Positions 23,605 through 30,540 of a stretch of 64,000 nt of DNA are shown here, in pieces. The notes beneath the pieces are model-generated. The model had not been told where the DNA came from. It saw only the letters and a list, made by a program, of their open reading frames with translations, and ran no database searches. Numbering within the stretch: the stretch's first letter is position 1; the number at the start of each line of letters is the position of its first letter. The stretch comes from a virus, in the IMG/VR virus record IMGVR_UViG_3300046012_000505, positions 1 through 64,000 of that record. The stretch is one strand, 5' to 3'. The translations under genes were made by a program, and so were the position numbers.

Positions 23605-24219
23605 TTAGACGCCGGTCGTCCCGACCTTGAGCGCGCTCTGGTTCAGAACCACCTCAACCTGATTGCCGGCCGTGGTGATGTCCGTGCCATTGACGCCAGG
23701 CGGGTCCTGGACGAGGCCAATGAGGGTGAGCGGCAGCGTGTTGGTGGTGGCGAGCGAGGCGTAGTCGAGATACGCGCCGCTGATGCCGCTGAGCGCGTTG
23801 CCCGTGCCGACCTGCCAGTTGAAATTGGCGCCGAGGTCGGCGAGGACCGCGGGACCGCCCGACGCGCTTGACGCGCCGGTGCCGACCCAGCAGCGGAAGA
23901 CCACGCTCGGGTCGAAGCAGATGAAGGCTTTCGTGTCGACCGTCTGTGCGACACCGGCGTAGCTCTGCGCCCAGGGCGAGCCGGACGACGTCGCCTGCAG
24001 TTCGCAGCCGAGGAAGATGCCGAGCGTGCCCTGCGTCGGGATCGAGCCGATCGCGACGCGATCGATGTAGCCGCTGGCGAGGGCGACGACGGGGTCGCCG
24101 CGGAAGAATGAATGAGTGTTCGCGGCGGCGATGAGCCGTTGCGTGACCTGATCGTTCCAAGCGGCGCCATCGACGCGGCGCACAGGCTGGAAGCCGTTCG
24201 GGGAAAACACGTTCGCCAT
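23605..24219 (-). CDS. Capsid-associated (decoration/head-fibre type) protein
   Basis: A 204-residue protein starting MANVFSPNGFQPVRRVDGAA at ATG 24219. This opening is typical of a small protein encoded immediately before the capsid gene in podoviruses of proteobacteria. The body is beta-rich: FFRGDPVVALASGYIDRVAI, GTLGIFLGCELQATSSG and FICFDPSVVFRCWVGTG. It probably coats the capsid or assists its assembly. It lies 21 bases before the capsid start, so the two are expressed together. Confidence 0.75.
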   Translation of the reverse strand: MANVFSPNGFQPVRRVDGAAWNDQVTQRLIAAANTHSFFRGDPVVALASGYIDRVAIGSIPTQGTLGIFLGCELQATSSGSPWAQSYAGVAQTVDTKAFICFDPSVVFRCWVGTGASSASGGPAVLADLGANFNWQVGTGNALSGISGAYLDYASLATTNTLPLTLIGLVQDPPGVNGTDITTAGNQVEVVLNQSALKVGTTGV

Positions 24220-24454
24220 GGCCGACCCTTCGGTCTTGACCTTGGCCGTCGCGAGCGTCGCGCGACTTAGGTTGGTGTGGGGGAGCGATCCGGCGGAGAC
24301 CGCTTAGCTTTGCTTCCGGTCCCGTGGCGTCACGGCAGAAGCGGGAACCTGGAGTGGGCCGGCCCGGCTCACTGTGCTGCCGAGGCAGCGAATTTCAGTT
24401 GCGCAGGATAATCGGCGAATTTGTCGAGCGCAAGAAAAATTATTCACGCGCTGT

Positions 24455-24476
24455 GGAGGGCGCTCGCGCGCCCTCC
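24455..24476 (-). terminator. Strong hairpin after the 24485 gene; probable terminator or attenuator
   Basis: A perfect 9-base-pair stem (GGAGGGCGC / GCGCCCTCC) with a GCGA tetraloop begins eight bases after the stop codon at 24485. A run of five T's on the transcript follows only about 16 bases later, so it is not a textbook intrinsic terminator. It may instead reduce read-through between the scaffold and capsid genes. The rest of the 265-base gap to 24219 holds no gene that I can support. Confidence 0.5.
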
Positions 24477-24484
24477 CGCGACGG

Positions 24485-25051
24485 TCATTCCTCCGGCACC
24501 CGCAGCGGCTCATAGCTGCGGCCGAGTTTCGTGTTCGCGCGCACCGACGGATGGTCGCGCGTGAACGTGCCTTCCGGCGCGGCGCCGCCCTTGAGCTGAG
24601 TCTCCTTTCGATGGACCTGCTCCATTGCGTCATCGAACCCTTCCTTGCGCGCTTCCTCGGTCAGATAGGCCGGCCGCTCCATGAGCACCTGGCCGTCGAG
24701 CCGGATCGCGCCGTCCTTGTCGGCGACGTCGGGCACGAGCTCGGGATGGCGGGAGGCCGGCACCGGGCGCCAATGGTTCTCGCGCAGCGCGATCTGGTGC
24801 CGGCCGTCCGGCTTGCCATAGACCGACTCGCGCTTCCACTCGTACGACATCCCTGGCGGGATCATCGACTGCGGGATATGGAACGCGTCGTCGTTCCTGG
24901 TGCGCTGGCGGCGGAGCCGTTGCCCCTCGGCGCGGACAGGCTCGCGGGCTTCCGATGCGGCGCGCTGCTTCGGTGCGGCCTTGATGCGCGCGCCGGCGGG
25001 GCGCTGGGCGCGCTGCAACGGCTCGGCGGCTGTCTCGTTGCTCTCGCTCAT
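24485..25051 (-). CDS. Conserved hypothetical protein of the capsid operon
   Basis: A 188-residue protein starting MSESNETAAEP at ATG 25051, with AAGGAAGG six bases upstream. The N-terminal 60 residues are Arg/Ala/Gln-rich and disordered. A conserved core follows: FHIPQSMIPPGMSYEWKRES, then GRHQIALRENHWRPVPASRH, VPDVADKDGAIRLDGQVLME and EARKEGFDDAMEQVHRKETQ. It lies 13 bases downstream of the scaffold-like gene. I recognise it as a protein type that accompanies podoviral capsid genes but know of no assigned function. Confidence 0.75.
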   Translation of the reverse strand: MSESNETAAEPLQRAQRPAGARIKAAPKQRAASEAREPVRAEGQRLRRQRTRNDDAFHIPQSMIPPGMSYEWKRESVYGKPDGRHQIALRENHWRPVPASRHPELVPDVADKDGAIRLDGQVLMERPAYLTEEARKEGFDDAMEQVHRKETQLKGGAAPEGTFTRDHPSVRANTKLGRSYEPLRVPEE

Positions 25052-25064
25052 GTCCATTCCTTCC

Positions 25065-26096
25065 TTAGAACCGGCGGCCTTCGGCGATCGCCTTCTGTTT
25101 CTGCTGCGCATAAACCACCTCGGGATCGCGCGGCAGCTTGGTCACCGGGTCGACGCCGATGATGTCCGGCGTGAGGGTGAGGCGGGCGATTTGCCGCTCC
25201 TCGGCGGACAGTGTCACGGCGACGCGACCATCGCCGCGCGGGGCATCGGCGGTCGGCACGACGCGCGACGGCGCCGCGGCAGCGACGGGGCGGGCCGGCG
25301 CAGCGGCAGCAGCCGGAGCTGCGGCGGCTGCCGCGGCGGCCGCACGGTCGATGACGGGCGCGGCAGCCGACGACGTGGCATCGCTGGCAGCCGCCGGCGC
25401 CGACGCAGCGCCTGGCTGGCGCAGGCCCACCGCTTCCTCGATTTCCTTGTAGTAATCGGGGTGCGCGACCGTGATGCCCTTGACGCTTTCGAGATAGCCG
25501 GCGGTGCCGTTGACCTTGGCACGGAACGCCGGGTCGCTGAAATACTGCGGGTGCGACCGGATCCACGCGGCGCTCGTCGGCGGGATCGAGCGCAAGAACT
25601 GCTCCTGCTGCTCGCTGGCGCTGAGCTGCGCCGGCGCGTTCTTCTCCTGCTCGCGCTGACGCTCGATCGCGGTCTTGCCGTCCTCGAGTTGCACGAGGCG
25701 CGCGCCGGTGACCGACATCTTCTGCTGGATTTCGGCCGCTTTGCCGAACTCCCCAGCCTCCATGGCGACGGCGTAGTCCTTCGTCATCGTCTCGAGCGAC
25801 GTCTTCGTGCTGGCGAGCGCGTTGACCACCGAGTCGTACTCGGCGCCGCGTGCGGCGGCGGTCTGCTGACGCTCGCGGGCGGCGGCGTCGTTGGCCCGCT
25901 GGGTCGCATCGGCCGCAGCGCGCGCGTCGTGCGCCGACTGGTCGCGCAGCGCCTTCTTCTCCGCTTCCGACGCAGCCAGCTGCGACTTGAGATCGTCCAG
26001 CCCCTTCTGAGGATCGTCGGCGGCTACCTCGGCCGCCGCAGCGGCGCCGTCGGCCGAGATCACGATGGTCGTCGGCTCGAGAATTTCGTCCGGCAT
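25065..26096 (-). CDS. Scaffold-like protein
   Basis: A 343-residue protein from ATG 26096. A long coiled-coil segment, residues about 30-180 (QLAASEAEKKALRDQSAHDA, ARERQQTAAARGAEYDSV, QLEDGKTAIERQREQE), is followed by a conserved patch (AAWIRSHPQYFSDPAFRAKV, then GITVAHPDYYKEIEEAVGL), an Ala/Pro-rich linker and a C-terminal helix ending VYAQQKQKAIAEGRRF. Helical proteins of this size just before the capsid gene usually act as scaffolds for procapsid assembly. The assignment rests on position and composition, not on sequence identity. Confidence 0.65.
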   Translation of the reverse strand: MPDEILEPTTIVISADGAAAAAEVAADDPQKGLDDLKSQLAASEAEKKALRDQSAHDARAAADATQRANDAAARERQQTAAARGAEYDSVVNALASTKTSLETMTKDYAVAMEAGEFGKAAEIQQKMSVTGARLVQLEDGKTAIERQREQEKNAPAQLSASEQQEQFLRSIPPTSAAWIRSHPQYFSDPAFRAKVNGTAGYLESVKGITVAHPDYYKEIEEAVGLRQPGAASAPAAASDATSSAAAPVIDRAAAAAAAAAPAAAAAPARPVAAAAPSRVVPTADAPRGDGRVAVTLSAEERQIARLTLTPDIIGVDPVTKLPRDPEVVYAQQKQKAIAEGRRF

Positions 26097-26109
26097 TGCT
26101 CGCCCTCGC

Positions 26110-26562
26110 TTAGTAGAACATGTCCGGCCGCGCGACCTTGCCGGCGATCAGGACGTCGTTGATGATCTTGCAGGGGACCTTTTCGAAGGTGCCCGGCGGC
26201 TGGTAGTCGACGTTGTGCCCGTCGCTGTACGAGAAGGCGACCCAGTCGCCGACATCGACCTTGTCGGGCCCGAAGTCGTTGCTCTCGTCGGACTTGAAGG
26301 CGAGATGCCCCATCGCGAGGACGAGGCCGATCTTGCCCTGCCACTCGTCCTCCTTCTTGGTGGACTCGGCAACGGCGAGATTGTCGCTCAGGCGGTCGCG
26401 GATGAACGTCGCGACGAGCACGCGCTGGCCGAATATCTGCAGCCCCTTGAGGTCCGGGAATTTCGCCATGATCTTCTTGCGCTCGGCGGCCGGGTCGAAC
26501 CCCGACTGAGTTGCCGGCGGCACGCCGTGGATAAATCGCTGTGGCACCAGCAATCGTGACAA
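26110..26562 (-). CDS. GroES-like (co-chaperonin fold) phage protein
   Basis: A 150-residue protein. I favour a TTG start at 26562 because GGAGG lies five bases upstream and the previous stop codon is one base away. The core (LKGLQIFGQRVLVATFIRD, KKEDEWQGKIGLVLAMGHLA, DVGDWVAFSYSDGHNVDY, CKIINDVLIAGKV) has the strand pattern and the E/K-x-x-G-K-V-x-x-V-G and V-G-D-x-V-x-F signatures of GroES. In phages such proteins help fold the capsid subunit, as T4 gp31 does. It is encoded directly before the scaffold, consistent with that role. A classical mobile loop (around STKKED) is short, so its chaperone activity is an inference. Confidence 0.65.
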   Translation of the reverse strand: MSRLLVPQRFIHGVPPATQSGFDPAAERKKIMAKFPDLKGLQIFGQRVLVATFIRDRLSDNLAVAESTKKEDEWQGKIGLVLAMGHLAFKSDESNDFGPDKVDVGDWVAFSYSDGHNVDYQPPGTFEKVPCKIINDVLIAGKVARPDMFY

Positions 26563-26563
26563 A

Positions 26564-26752
26564 TCAACCTCCAGTGAGTTGCTTGTTGACGTCCTCGGCA
26601 TGGCCGAGGGCTTCTCGTAGACCTGCAATGTGTTGGCAGCGACCCTTGTAGTCGGCGAAATCGGCAGCGGTGCCGTTCGCGACACTCTCGGTCGCCTCGG
26701 CGATTCGCTCGACGAGACGGGTGCGCAGCATGTCGAAGAATTGGTAGCTCAT
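26564..26752 (-). CDS. Small helical conserved protein
   Basis: 62 residues, starting MSYQFFDMLRTRLVERIAEA at ATG 26752. It is a two-helix protein with the second helix around YKGRCQHIAGLREALGHAED. The start overlaps the upstream stop by four bases (ATGA), and its own stop is one base before the next start. This kind of short protein is frequent in podoviral head operons. The function is unknown. Confidence 0.75.
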   Translation of the reverse strand: MSYQFFDMLRTRLVERIAEATESVANGTAADFADYKGRCQHIAGLREALGHAEDVNKQLTGG

Positions 26753-26970
26753 GGGGTGGGCGACTCGGCGACAGGTTCGGCCGCCGGCTCATCGACCGCC
26801 ACCGCGATCATCACGATGCGGAACGGACCGCCCGGGAGATCGGCAAGCTTCATCTGCGCTTCCTTGAGCGCAGTGACCATGCTTTCCGCCGGGATCGTGA
26901 GGGTCTTTTCGTCTCCGCCCAGCGAGGGCTTGTAGGCGATATCCCAGCGCGGGATAGGGGGAGCGGTCAT
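26749..26970 (-). CDS. Small conserved protein of the head operon
   Basis: 73 residues from ATG 26970, overlapping the upstream stop by four bases. Strand-helix content is visible: RWDIAYKPSLGGDEKTLTIP, then MVTALKEAQMKLADLPGGPF and RIVMIAVAVDEPAAEPVA. No family was recognised. Both ends overlap neighbouring genes, so translation is probably coupled through the group at 26110-27493. Confidence 0.7.
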   Translation of the reverse strand: MTAPPIPRWDIAYKPSLGGDEKTLTIPAESMVTALKEAQMKLADLPGGPFRIVMIAVAVDEPAAEPVAESPTP

Positions 26971-27299
26971 TTTCGCTTGCGTCCCACCCTGCCGCCGCGG
27001 CGATCGCCTTCCGGCGCATCGAGCTTCGGGCTCACCGCGCGGGCGAAATCTCGGTTCTTCCGCAACTGCTCCTGGTTGTCCCGCGGCTCGCGCGCGATTT
27101 CCTCGTCGCTCACCGTGGAGCCTTCGCGGTAGGCGCCGCGCATGGCGCTATCCGCCGCCAGCGAGTCGGTGAATTTCCGGCCGCCAACCTCGATCGGCCC
27201 GCTGTTGCCGTAGCCGTCGGCCGAGCCGCCGGACGCATACCCGGCGCGGGCGAGGTACGCCTGCGCCTTGGCATGATGCTTGTTGCCAGCATGTCGCAT
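26967..27299 (-). CDS. Basic conserved protein of the head operon
   Basis: 110 residues from ATG 27299, which overlaps the upstream stop (TAATG). It opens MRHAGNKHHAKAQAYLARAG, contains GPIEVGGRKFTDSLAADSAM and ends in a Lys/Arg/Gly tail (RRGGRVGRKRK). The basic ends suggest nucleic acid binding. Its companion genes up to 28110 share the same GGR/GGK basic composition. Function unknown. Confidence 0.7.
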   Translation of the reverse strand: MRHAGNKHHAKAQAYLARAGYASGGSADGYGNSGPIEVGGRKFTDSLAADSAMRGAYREGSTVSDEEIAREPRDNQEQLRKNRDFARAVSPKLDAPEGDRRGGRVGRKRK

Positions 27300-27493
27300 T
27301 ATTTGCGACCCGGCTCGCCGGCCTTCGAGCGCGTCGGCTCGGCCGCCATGTCATCGTGCCGTTCGAATTTGCGGGCGTTCGCCACGTAGTCAGCGTCCGC
27401 GTCGACATGCGCGCCGTTCGGCGGCATGCCCTTCGCCCGCTCGAGTTCGAGATCGACCGGGTTGATCCGCCCGCGCGACATCCCGCCTGTCAT
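27299..27493 (-). CDS. Small charged protein of the head operon
   Basis: 64 residues (MTGGMSRGRINPVDLELERA ... DDMAAEPTRSKAGEPGRK). The ATG at 27493 overlaps the upstream stop by four bases; a second ATG four codons later is also possible. It is charged and probably disordered with one helix (DADADYVANARKFERHD). Function unknown. Confidence 0.65.
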   Translation of the reverse strand: MTGGMSRGRINPVDLELERAKGMPPNGAHVDADADYVANARKFERHDDMAAEPTRSKAGEPGRK

Positions 27494-28110
27494 CGAGCGC
27501 CCTTCCGGACCGCCGGGATATCCTCGCCGGTCGGCTTCTTGCCGTAGGCGCGAATCTTCTCCAAGCGCCCCTCGCCGCTGCCGGCGCCGTCGTCGATGAT
27601 CGACTCGACCTTGCCGCCATCCTTGCGGCCGACGCGCCCGCCGGCCTTGTGCGGCATCCCCATCGGGGCGCCGGCGCCGACCGGCGGACCCATCGGCGGC
27701 CGCGGCGGCATGACGGGCGGACCGCCAGGCGGCGGACCGGGCGGCAGAACGACCGGCGGGTGCGGCGGCGGCATCATGGCGGGGCCGGCACCGGCCCCGG
27801 GAGCGCCACCGCCCTGCGGTGCGATGATAACGTTGACCTTCGTGTGGCCGCCGCCCTTGGTGCGGCCGCCCTTCTTGCGGCCGGGGCGATCGAGTCGCAT
27901 CTTCGCCGGTCCGCCTTCCGCGCGACCGCCGGTCTTCAATTTCAGTTTGGTCTTCGGCTCGCCGGCATGATCGTGCGACTCGTGCTGCGAGATCGCGCGC
28001 TCGACCATGCGCTTGTCCTGAGCCTCGTCGTTCGCACGGCCCCCTGACATGCGGTGCAGCTTCTCGCTGTGATGCTTGCTCGACTGGCGGCGAAGGGCTG
28101 CGTGCGACAT
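27490..28110 (-). CDS. Basic, proline-rich conserved protein of the head operon
   Basis: 206 residues from ATG 28110. The N-terminus is His/Arg/Ser-rich (MSHAALRRQSSKHHSEKLHR). Two GGR/KxGGR basic clusters flank a Pro/Gly/Met-rich linker of about 60 residues (PPPHPPVVLPPGPPPGGPP), and the C-terminus is a more ordered EKIRAYGKKPTGEDIPAV. It resembles the 20176 and 26967 products in composition. It may bind DNA or RNA during packaging; that is an inference from charge only. Confidence 0.65.
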   Translation of the reverse strand: MSHAALRRQSSKHHSEKLHRMSGGRANDEAQDKRMVERAISQHESHDHAGEPKTKLKLKTGGRAEGGPAKMRLDRPGRKKGGRTKGGGHTKVNVIIAPQGGGAPGAGAGPAMMPPPHPPVVLPPGPPPGGPPVMPPRPPMGPPVGAGAPMGMPHKAGGRVGRKDGGKVESIIDDGAGSGEGRLEKIRAYGKKPTGEDIPAVRKGAR

Positions 28111-28112
28111 GC

Positions 28113-28186
28113 GGGCGCTCCGGTGCGATAGCCGCGCGGCAACGCCGCAGCGGTGGTGCTATCGCGTTCCCGATCCCGGAGCGCCC
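28113..28186. repeat. Nested inverted repeats forming one long potential hairpin
   Basis: An 11-base outer repeat (GGGCGCTCCGG at 28113 and CCGGAGCGCCC at 28176) encloses an 8-base inner repeat (GCGATAGC at 28125 and GCTATCGC at 28158) and a GC-rich core. It directly precedes the start codon of the 27490-28110 gene. It could be a structured leader RNA, a terminator after the HNH gene or a protein-binding site. Confidence 0.45.
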
Positions 28187-28292
28187 GGCCTCGATCACGC
28201 TAAACCGCCCAACCGCCAACCGGAGCACCCGGAGGTTTGGCTGGACAACGCCAGAACTACACGATGCGTGGAGAAAGCGCAAGCGGCCTGGC

Positions 28293-28913
28293 TTAGCTCT
28301 CGAGCGGCACGTTCCAGTAAAGCCAACTGCCAAAGTCCTCGCGGACGTCGGTCGGTAGGAACTCCAGCCCGGCGCGCAGCAGTTCCGCCGCCGTCGGCTG
28401 ACGCGGCTCCTTGAGCGGCCGCAGCCGACCATGCGCCGCGATTACGCCGCGCCGGCCACTGTGGTTGGCGTCCTTGTCGCCCTTCACGCCGTTGCAGTCC
28501 AGGCAAGCCGTCAGGATGTTCGTCCAGACGGTCTTGCCGCCCTTCGAACGCGGGACGAGGTGATCGAACGTGAGCTCGTTCGAGGGAAACGGCCCACCGC
28601 AATACTGACACCGGAATCGGTCTCGCAGCAAAATCGAGCGCCGGCAGAATTTCGGGGCGCCCGACACCGGCGCATACTGGCGAAGCGCTACGACCTTCGG
28701 GACAGCGACCGTGCACGACGGCGAATGGAAGAACGCATCTTCCCACGTCTCGACGACAGTCACGCGATCGCGATACTGCGCATGCACGGCCGCCTGCGCC
28801 GAGATCAGCGACAACGGCCACGTCGACAGCGGCTGGAAATCGGCGTTGAGCACGAGCGTGCGAAGCCCGGCGGCCGGCAGCGGTCTTCGTTGGGCCTCGC
28901 GAGCGGTTTGCAT
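28293..28913 (-). CDS. HNH endonuclease (McrA-like)
   Basis: 206 residues from ATG 28913, with GGAG six bases upstream. The N-terminal part (LRTLVLNADFQPLSTWPLSL, AVHAQYRDRVTVVETWEDAF) and the C-terminal HNH core match the bacterial/phage family whose active site is FRCQYCGGPFPSNELTFDHL followed by VPRSKGGKTVWTNILTACLD and CNGVKGDK. The two CxxC pairs bind zinc and the DH and N residues form the HNH site. It may be a homing nuclease or a packaging-associated nuclease. It stands between the tRNA cluster and the head operon, a place where mobile nucleases often sit. Confidence 0.9.
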   Translation of the reverse strand: MQTAREAQRRPLPAAGLRTLVLNADFQPLSTWPLSLISAQAAVHAQYRDRVTVVETWEDAFFHSPSCTVAVPKVVALRQYAPVSGAPKFCRRSILLRDRFRCQYCGGPFPSNELTFDHLVPRSKGGKTVWTNILTACLDCNGVKGDKDANHSGRRGVIAAHGRLRPLKEPRQPTAAELLRAGLEFLPTDVREDFGSWLYWNVPLES

Positions 28914-28929
28914 GGTCGTCTCCGATGGA

Positions 28930-29004
28930 TGGTGCCGGATGAAGGAATCGAACCCTCGCCGCCTGCGTACGAAACAGGAGCGCTACCACTACGCTCAATC
29001 CGGC
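28930..29004 (-). tRNA. tRNA-Thr (CGT)
   Basis: Acceptor GCCGGAT pairs with ATCCGGC and CCA is encoded. Anticodon loop TTCGTAC gives CGT. The T-loop is canonical. It is the last gene of the array in the direction of transcription. Confidence 0.9.
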
Positions 29005-29009
29005 TATGC

Positions 29010-29084
29010 TGGTAGGGCCACGGAGAATCGAACTCGCGATCTACCGGTTAAAAGCCGGCAGCTCTGCCATTGAGCTATGGCCCC
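29010..29084 (-). tRNA. tRNA-Lys (TTT)
   Basis: Acceptor GGGGCCA with TGGCCCT, encoded CCA. Anticodon loop CTTTTAA gives TTT. The T-loop TTCGATT is canonical. Confidence 0.92.
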
Positions 29085-29090
29085 ATAGTT

Positions 29091-29167
29091 TGGTGCGCGG
29101 CCCGAGACTCGAACTCGGAACATCCGGGATTTGAAGCCGGCGCCTCTGCCTATTGGGCCAGCCGCGC
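29091..29167 (-). tRNA. tRNA with Leu anticodon (CAA), short variable arm
   Basis: Acceptor GCGCGGC with GCCGCGC, A73, CCA. Canonical spacing places the loop TTCAAAT, anticodon CAA, on a stem with one C-C mismatch. The variable region is only five bases, unlike a normal tRNA-Leu. A shifted reading as UCA (opal suppressor) gives a worse stem. Confidence 0.7.
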
Positions 29168-29170
29168 GAT

Positions 29171-29246
29171 TGGTGGTCCCGCCGGGAGTCGAACCCGGAA
29201 TCTCCCGCTTCGGAGGCGGGCGCTCTGTCCATTGAGCCACGAGACC
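29171..29246 (-). tRNA. tRNA-Arg (CCG)
   Basis: Acceptor GGTCTCG with CGGGACC, CCA encoded. Anticodon stem CCCGC/GCGGG, loop CTCCGAA gives CCG. Confidence 0.93.
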
Positions 29247-29250
29247 ATGT

Positions 29251-29322
29251 TGGCGACCCCGGCTGGATTCGAACCAGCAAAGGCGCGTTTAGAAGACGCG
29301 CGCGCATCCAATGCGCGGGGCC
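29251..29322 (-). tRNA. tRNA-Arg (TCT), shortened D arm
   Basis: Acceptor GGCCCCG with CGGGGTC, G73, CCA. Anticodon stem CGCGT/ACGCG, loop CTTCTAA gives TCT. The D arm is minimal, a GCAT/ATGC stem with a three-base loop; total length is 72. Confidence 0.8.
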
Positions 29323-29329
29323 ATGAAAT

Positions 29330-29407
29330 TGGCGCTCCCGGAGGGACTCGAACCCCCATTTTTCCAGATTCGTAATCTGGTGCCATCTCCAGTTAGGCGA
29401 CGGAAGC
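29330..29407 (-). tRNA. tRNA-Arg (ACG)
   Basis: Acceptor GCTTCCG with CGGGAGC, G73, CCA. Anticodon stem CCAGA/TCTGG, loop TTACGAA gives ACG, normally read with inosine. Confidence 0.9.
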
Positions 29408-29408
29408 A

Positions 29409-29482
29409 TGGAGCCGCGGACGGGATTTGAACCCGCGTTGCGCTGATTGAAAATCAACTGTCCTACCTTAGACGACCGCGGC
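29409..29482 (-). tRNA. tRNA-Glu (TTC)
   Basis: Acceptor GCCGCGG with CCGCGGC, U73, CCA. Anticodon loop TTTTCAA gives TTC. Only one base separates it from the neighbouring Arg gene. Confidence 0.9.
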
Positions 29483-29486
29483 AAAA

Positions 29487-29561
29487 TGGTGGGCAACCGG
29501 CGAATCGAACGCCGCACATCTTGGATGTCGACCAAGCGCTCTGCCAATGAGCTAGTCGCCC
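29487..29561 (-). tRNA. tRNA-Val (GAC)
   Basis: Acceptor GGGCGAC with GTTGCCC, A73, CCA. Anticodon stem CTTGG/CCAAG, loop TCGACAT gives GAC. Position 33 is C rather than the usual U. Confidence 0.88.
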
Positions 29562-29566
29562 GTAAC

Positions 29567-29642
29567 TGGTGCTCCGTGAGGGACTCGAACCCCCGAATGC
29601 CTCGGTGTAAACGAGGTGACTTTGCCGCTTGTCGAACGGAGC
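29567..29642 (-). tRNA. tRNA-Val (TAC)
   Basis: Acceptor GCTCCGT with ACGGAGC, A73, CCA. Anticodon stem CCTCG/CGAGG, loop TTTACAC gives TAC. Confidence 0.92.
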
Positions 29643-29651
29643 AAATTGAGT

Positions 29652-29710
29652 GCGGGGCGAGGGCGTGGCTGGCCATGTCACAGCCCTTTGGACTCGCGAT
29701 CTCGCCCCGC
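29652..29710. repeat. Ten-base inverted repeat inside the tRNA array
   Basis: GCGGGGCGAG at 29652 and CTCGCCCCGC at 29701 are perfect inverted copies 39 bases apart. No T-arm, anticodon arm or CCA is visible, so I do not call it a tRNA. It may be a processing signal or a decayed tRNA. It lies in a roughly 100-base gap between tRNA-Val and tRNA-Pro. Confidence 0.5.
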
Positions 29711-29744
29711 AGCGGACGACGCTCCTATCGCGCTCTCCGCAAGA

Positions 29745-29819
29745 TGGTCGGAGTGAGAGGAATCGAACCCCCATAGTCCTGCTCCCAAAGCAGGCGATCA
29801 GCCATTGACCCACACTCCG
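29745..29819 (-). tRNA. tRNA-Pro (TGG)
   Basis: Acceptor CGGAGTG with CACTCCG (C1-G72 as in bacterial tRNA-Pro), A73, CCA. Anticodon stem CCTGC/GCAGG, loop TTTGGGA gives TGG. Confidence 0.93.
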
Positions 29820-29823
29820 ATGA

Positions 29824-29899
29824 TGGTGCCCCCGACAGGATTCGAACCTGCGGCCTCCGAGTTAGGATCTCGGCGCACGTCCAATCGTGCTACGAGGGC
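29824..29899 (-). tRNA. tRNA-Arg (CCT)
   Basis: Acceptor GCCCTCG with CGGGGGC, A73, CCA. Anticodon stem CCGAG/CTCGG, loop ATCCTAA gives CCT. Confidence 0.93.
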
Positions 29900-29902
29900 A
29901 AT

Positions 29903-29980
29903 TGGTCAGCGTGGCAGGATTTGAACCTGCGGTCTCCTGCGTCCGAGGCAGGCACTTTTGCCAGGCTAAGCTACACGCTG
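29903..29980 (-). tRNA. tRNA-Pro (CGG)
   Basis: Acceptor CAGCGTG with CACGCTG, A73, CCA. Anticodon stem CCTGC/GCAGG, loop CTCGGAC gives CGG. Confidence 0.93.
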
Positions 29981-29986
29981 AAAATC

Positions 29987-30063
29987 TGGCGCCCACGACG
30001 AGGATCGAACTCGCCGCAAACCGGATCGACAATCCGGCCCCGTCACCAGCTGGGTCCGTGGGC
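29987..30063 (-). tRNA. tRNA-Asp (GTC)
   Basis: Acceptor GCCCACG with CGTGGGC, G73 as expected for Asp, CCA. Anticodon stem CCGGA/TCCGG, loop TTGTCGA gives GTC. Confidence 0.93.
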
Positions 30064-30127
30064 ATGAAAGGTTCGCCGCGCTGCTGCTCATCAGGACCTA
30101 TGCAGCACGGCTACGCCGGCCGGCGAT

Positions 30128-30200
30128 TGGTGGCCCAGGTGGGGTTCTTACCCACATTGTCCTGCTTAAGAGGCAGGCCCGATTGTCCGGTCACTGAGCC
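30128..30200 (-). tRNA. tRNA-Lys (CTT), unusual T-loop
   Basis: Acceptor GGCTCAG with CTGGGCC, A73, CCA. Anticodon stem CCTGC/GCAGG, loop CTCTTAA gives CTT. The T-loop reads TAAGAAC instead of TTCGANT, while the T-stem GTGGG/CCCAC is intact. Confidence 0.8.
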
Positions 30201-30207
30201 GTCGTGT

Positions 30208-30282
30208 TGGTAGTCGCGCGTGGAATCGAACCACGATCTCGCCCTTATCAAGAGCGTCCTCTGCCATTGAGATTACGCGACC
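30208..30282 (-). tRNA. tRNA-Ile (GAT)
   Basis: Acceptor GGTCGCG with CGCGACT, A73, CCA. Anticodon stem CGCTC/GGGCG, loop TTGATAA gives GAT. Confidence 0.92.
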
Positions 30283-30286
30283 AAAC

Positions 30287-30369
30287 TGGTGAGCCGGTGA
30301 GAAGTCGAATCTCTCCCCGAAGGAATGGATTTACAGTCCACCTGCCAGAACCGCTGGCTTTCCCGACCC
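30287..30369 (-). tRNA. tRNA-Tyr (GTA)
   Basis: Acceptor GGGTCGG with CCGGCTC, A73, CCA. Loop CTGTAAA gives GTA. It has the long variable arm expected for bacterial tRNA-Tyr (TCCTTCGGGGA). Confidence 0.9.
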
Positions 30370-30375
30370 GTGATA

Positions 30376-30449
30376 TGGAGCCCCAGCGCGGTACTGACCC
30401 GCGATACCCGCCTTACCAAAGCGGTGCACTGCCATTGTGCTACAGGGGC
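30376..30449 (-). tRNA. tRNA-Thr (GGT), unusual T-loop
   Basis: Acceptor GCCCCTG with CTGGGGC (one mismatch), U73, CCA. Anticodon stem CCGCT/GGCGG, loop TTGGTAA gives GGT. The T-loop (GTCAGTA) lacks the usual TTC. Confidence 0.78.
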
Positions 30450-30452
30450 GAT

Positions 30453-30540
30453 TGGCGGAGCGGCGGGAATTCGAATCCCACACCGTGAGGTGCGCAGAGC
30501 TTAGCAGGCTCGCTCGGCGCCCTGACCGATTGCGCGCTCC
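30453..30540 (-). tRNA. tRNA-Ser (GCT)
   Basis: Acceptor GGAGCGC with CCGCTCC, G73, CCA. Loop CTGCTAA gives GCT on a four-pair stem. It has a long variable arm (class II), as expected for Ser. Its 5' half overlaps the end of the small protein gene at 30501-30647. Confidence 0.85.

Noticed and set aside
24304-24633. A 109-codon minus-strand frame between scaffold-region and capsid-region genes
   Set aside because: It is Arg/Ser-rich, overlaps the real gene at 24485 in another frame and crosses the hairpin terminator.
29091-29167. Opal suppressor (UCA) reading of the tRNA here
   Set aside because: Canonical arm spacing and the better stem place the anticodon as CAA. The UCA reading breaks the anticodon stem.
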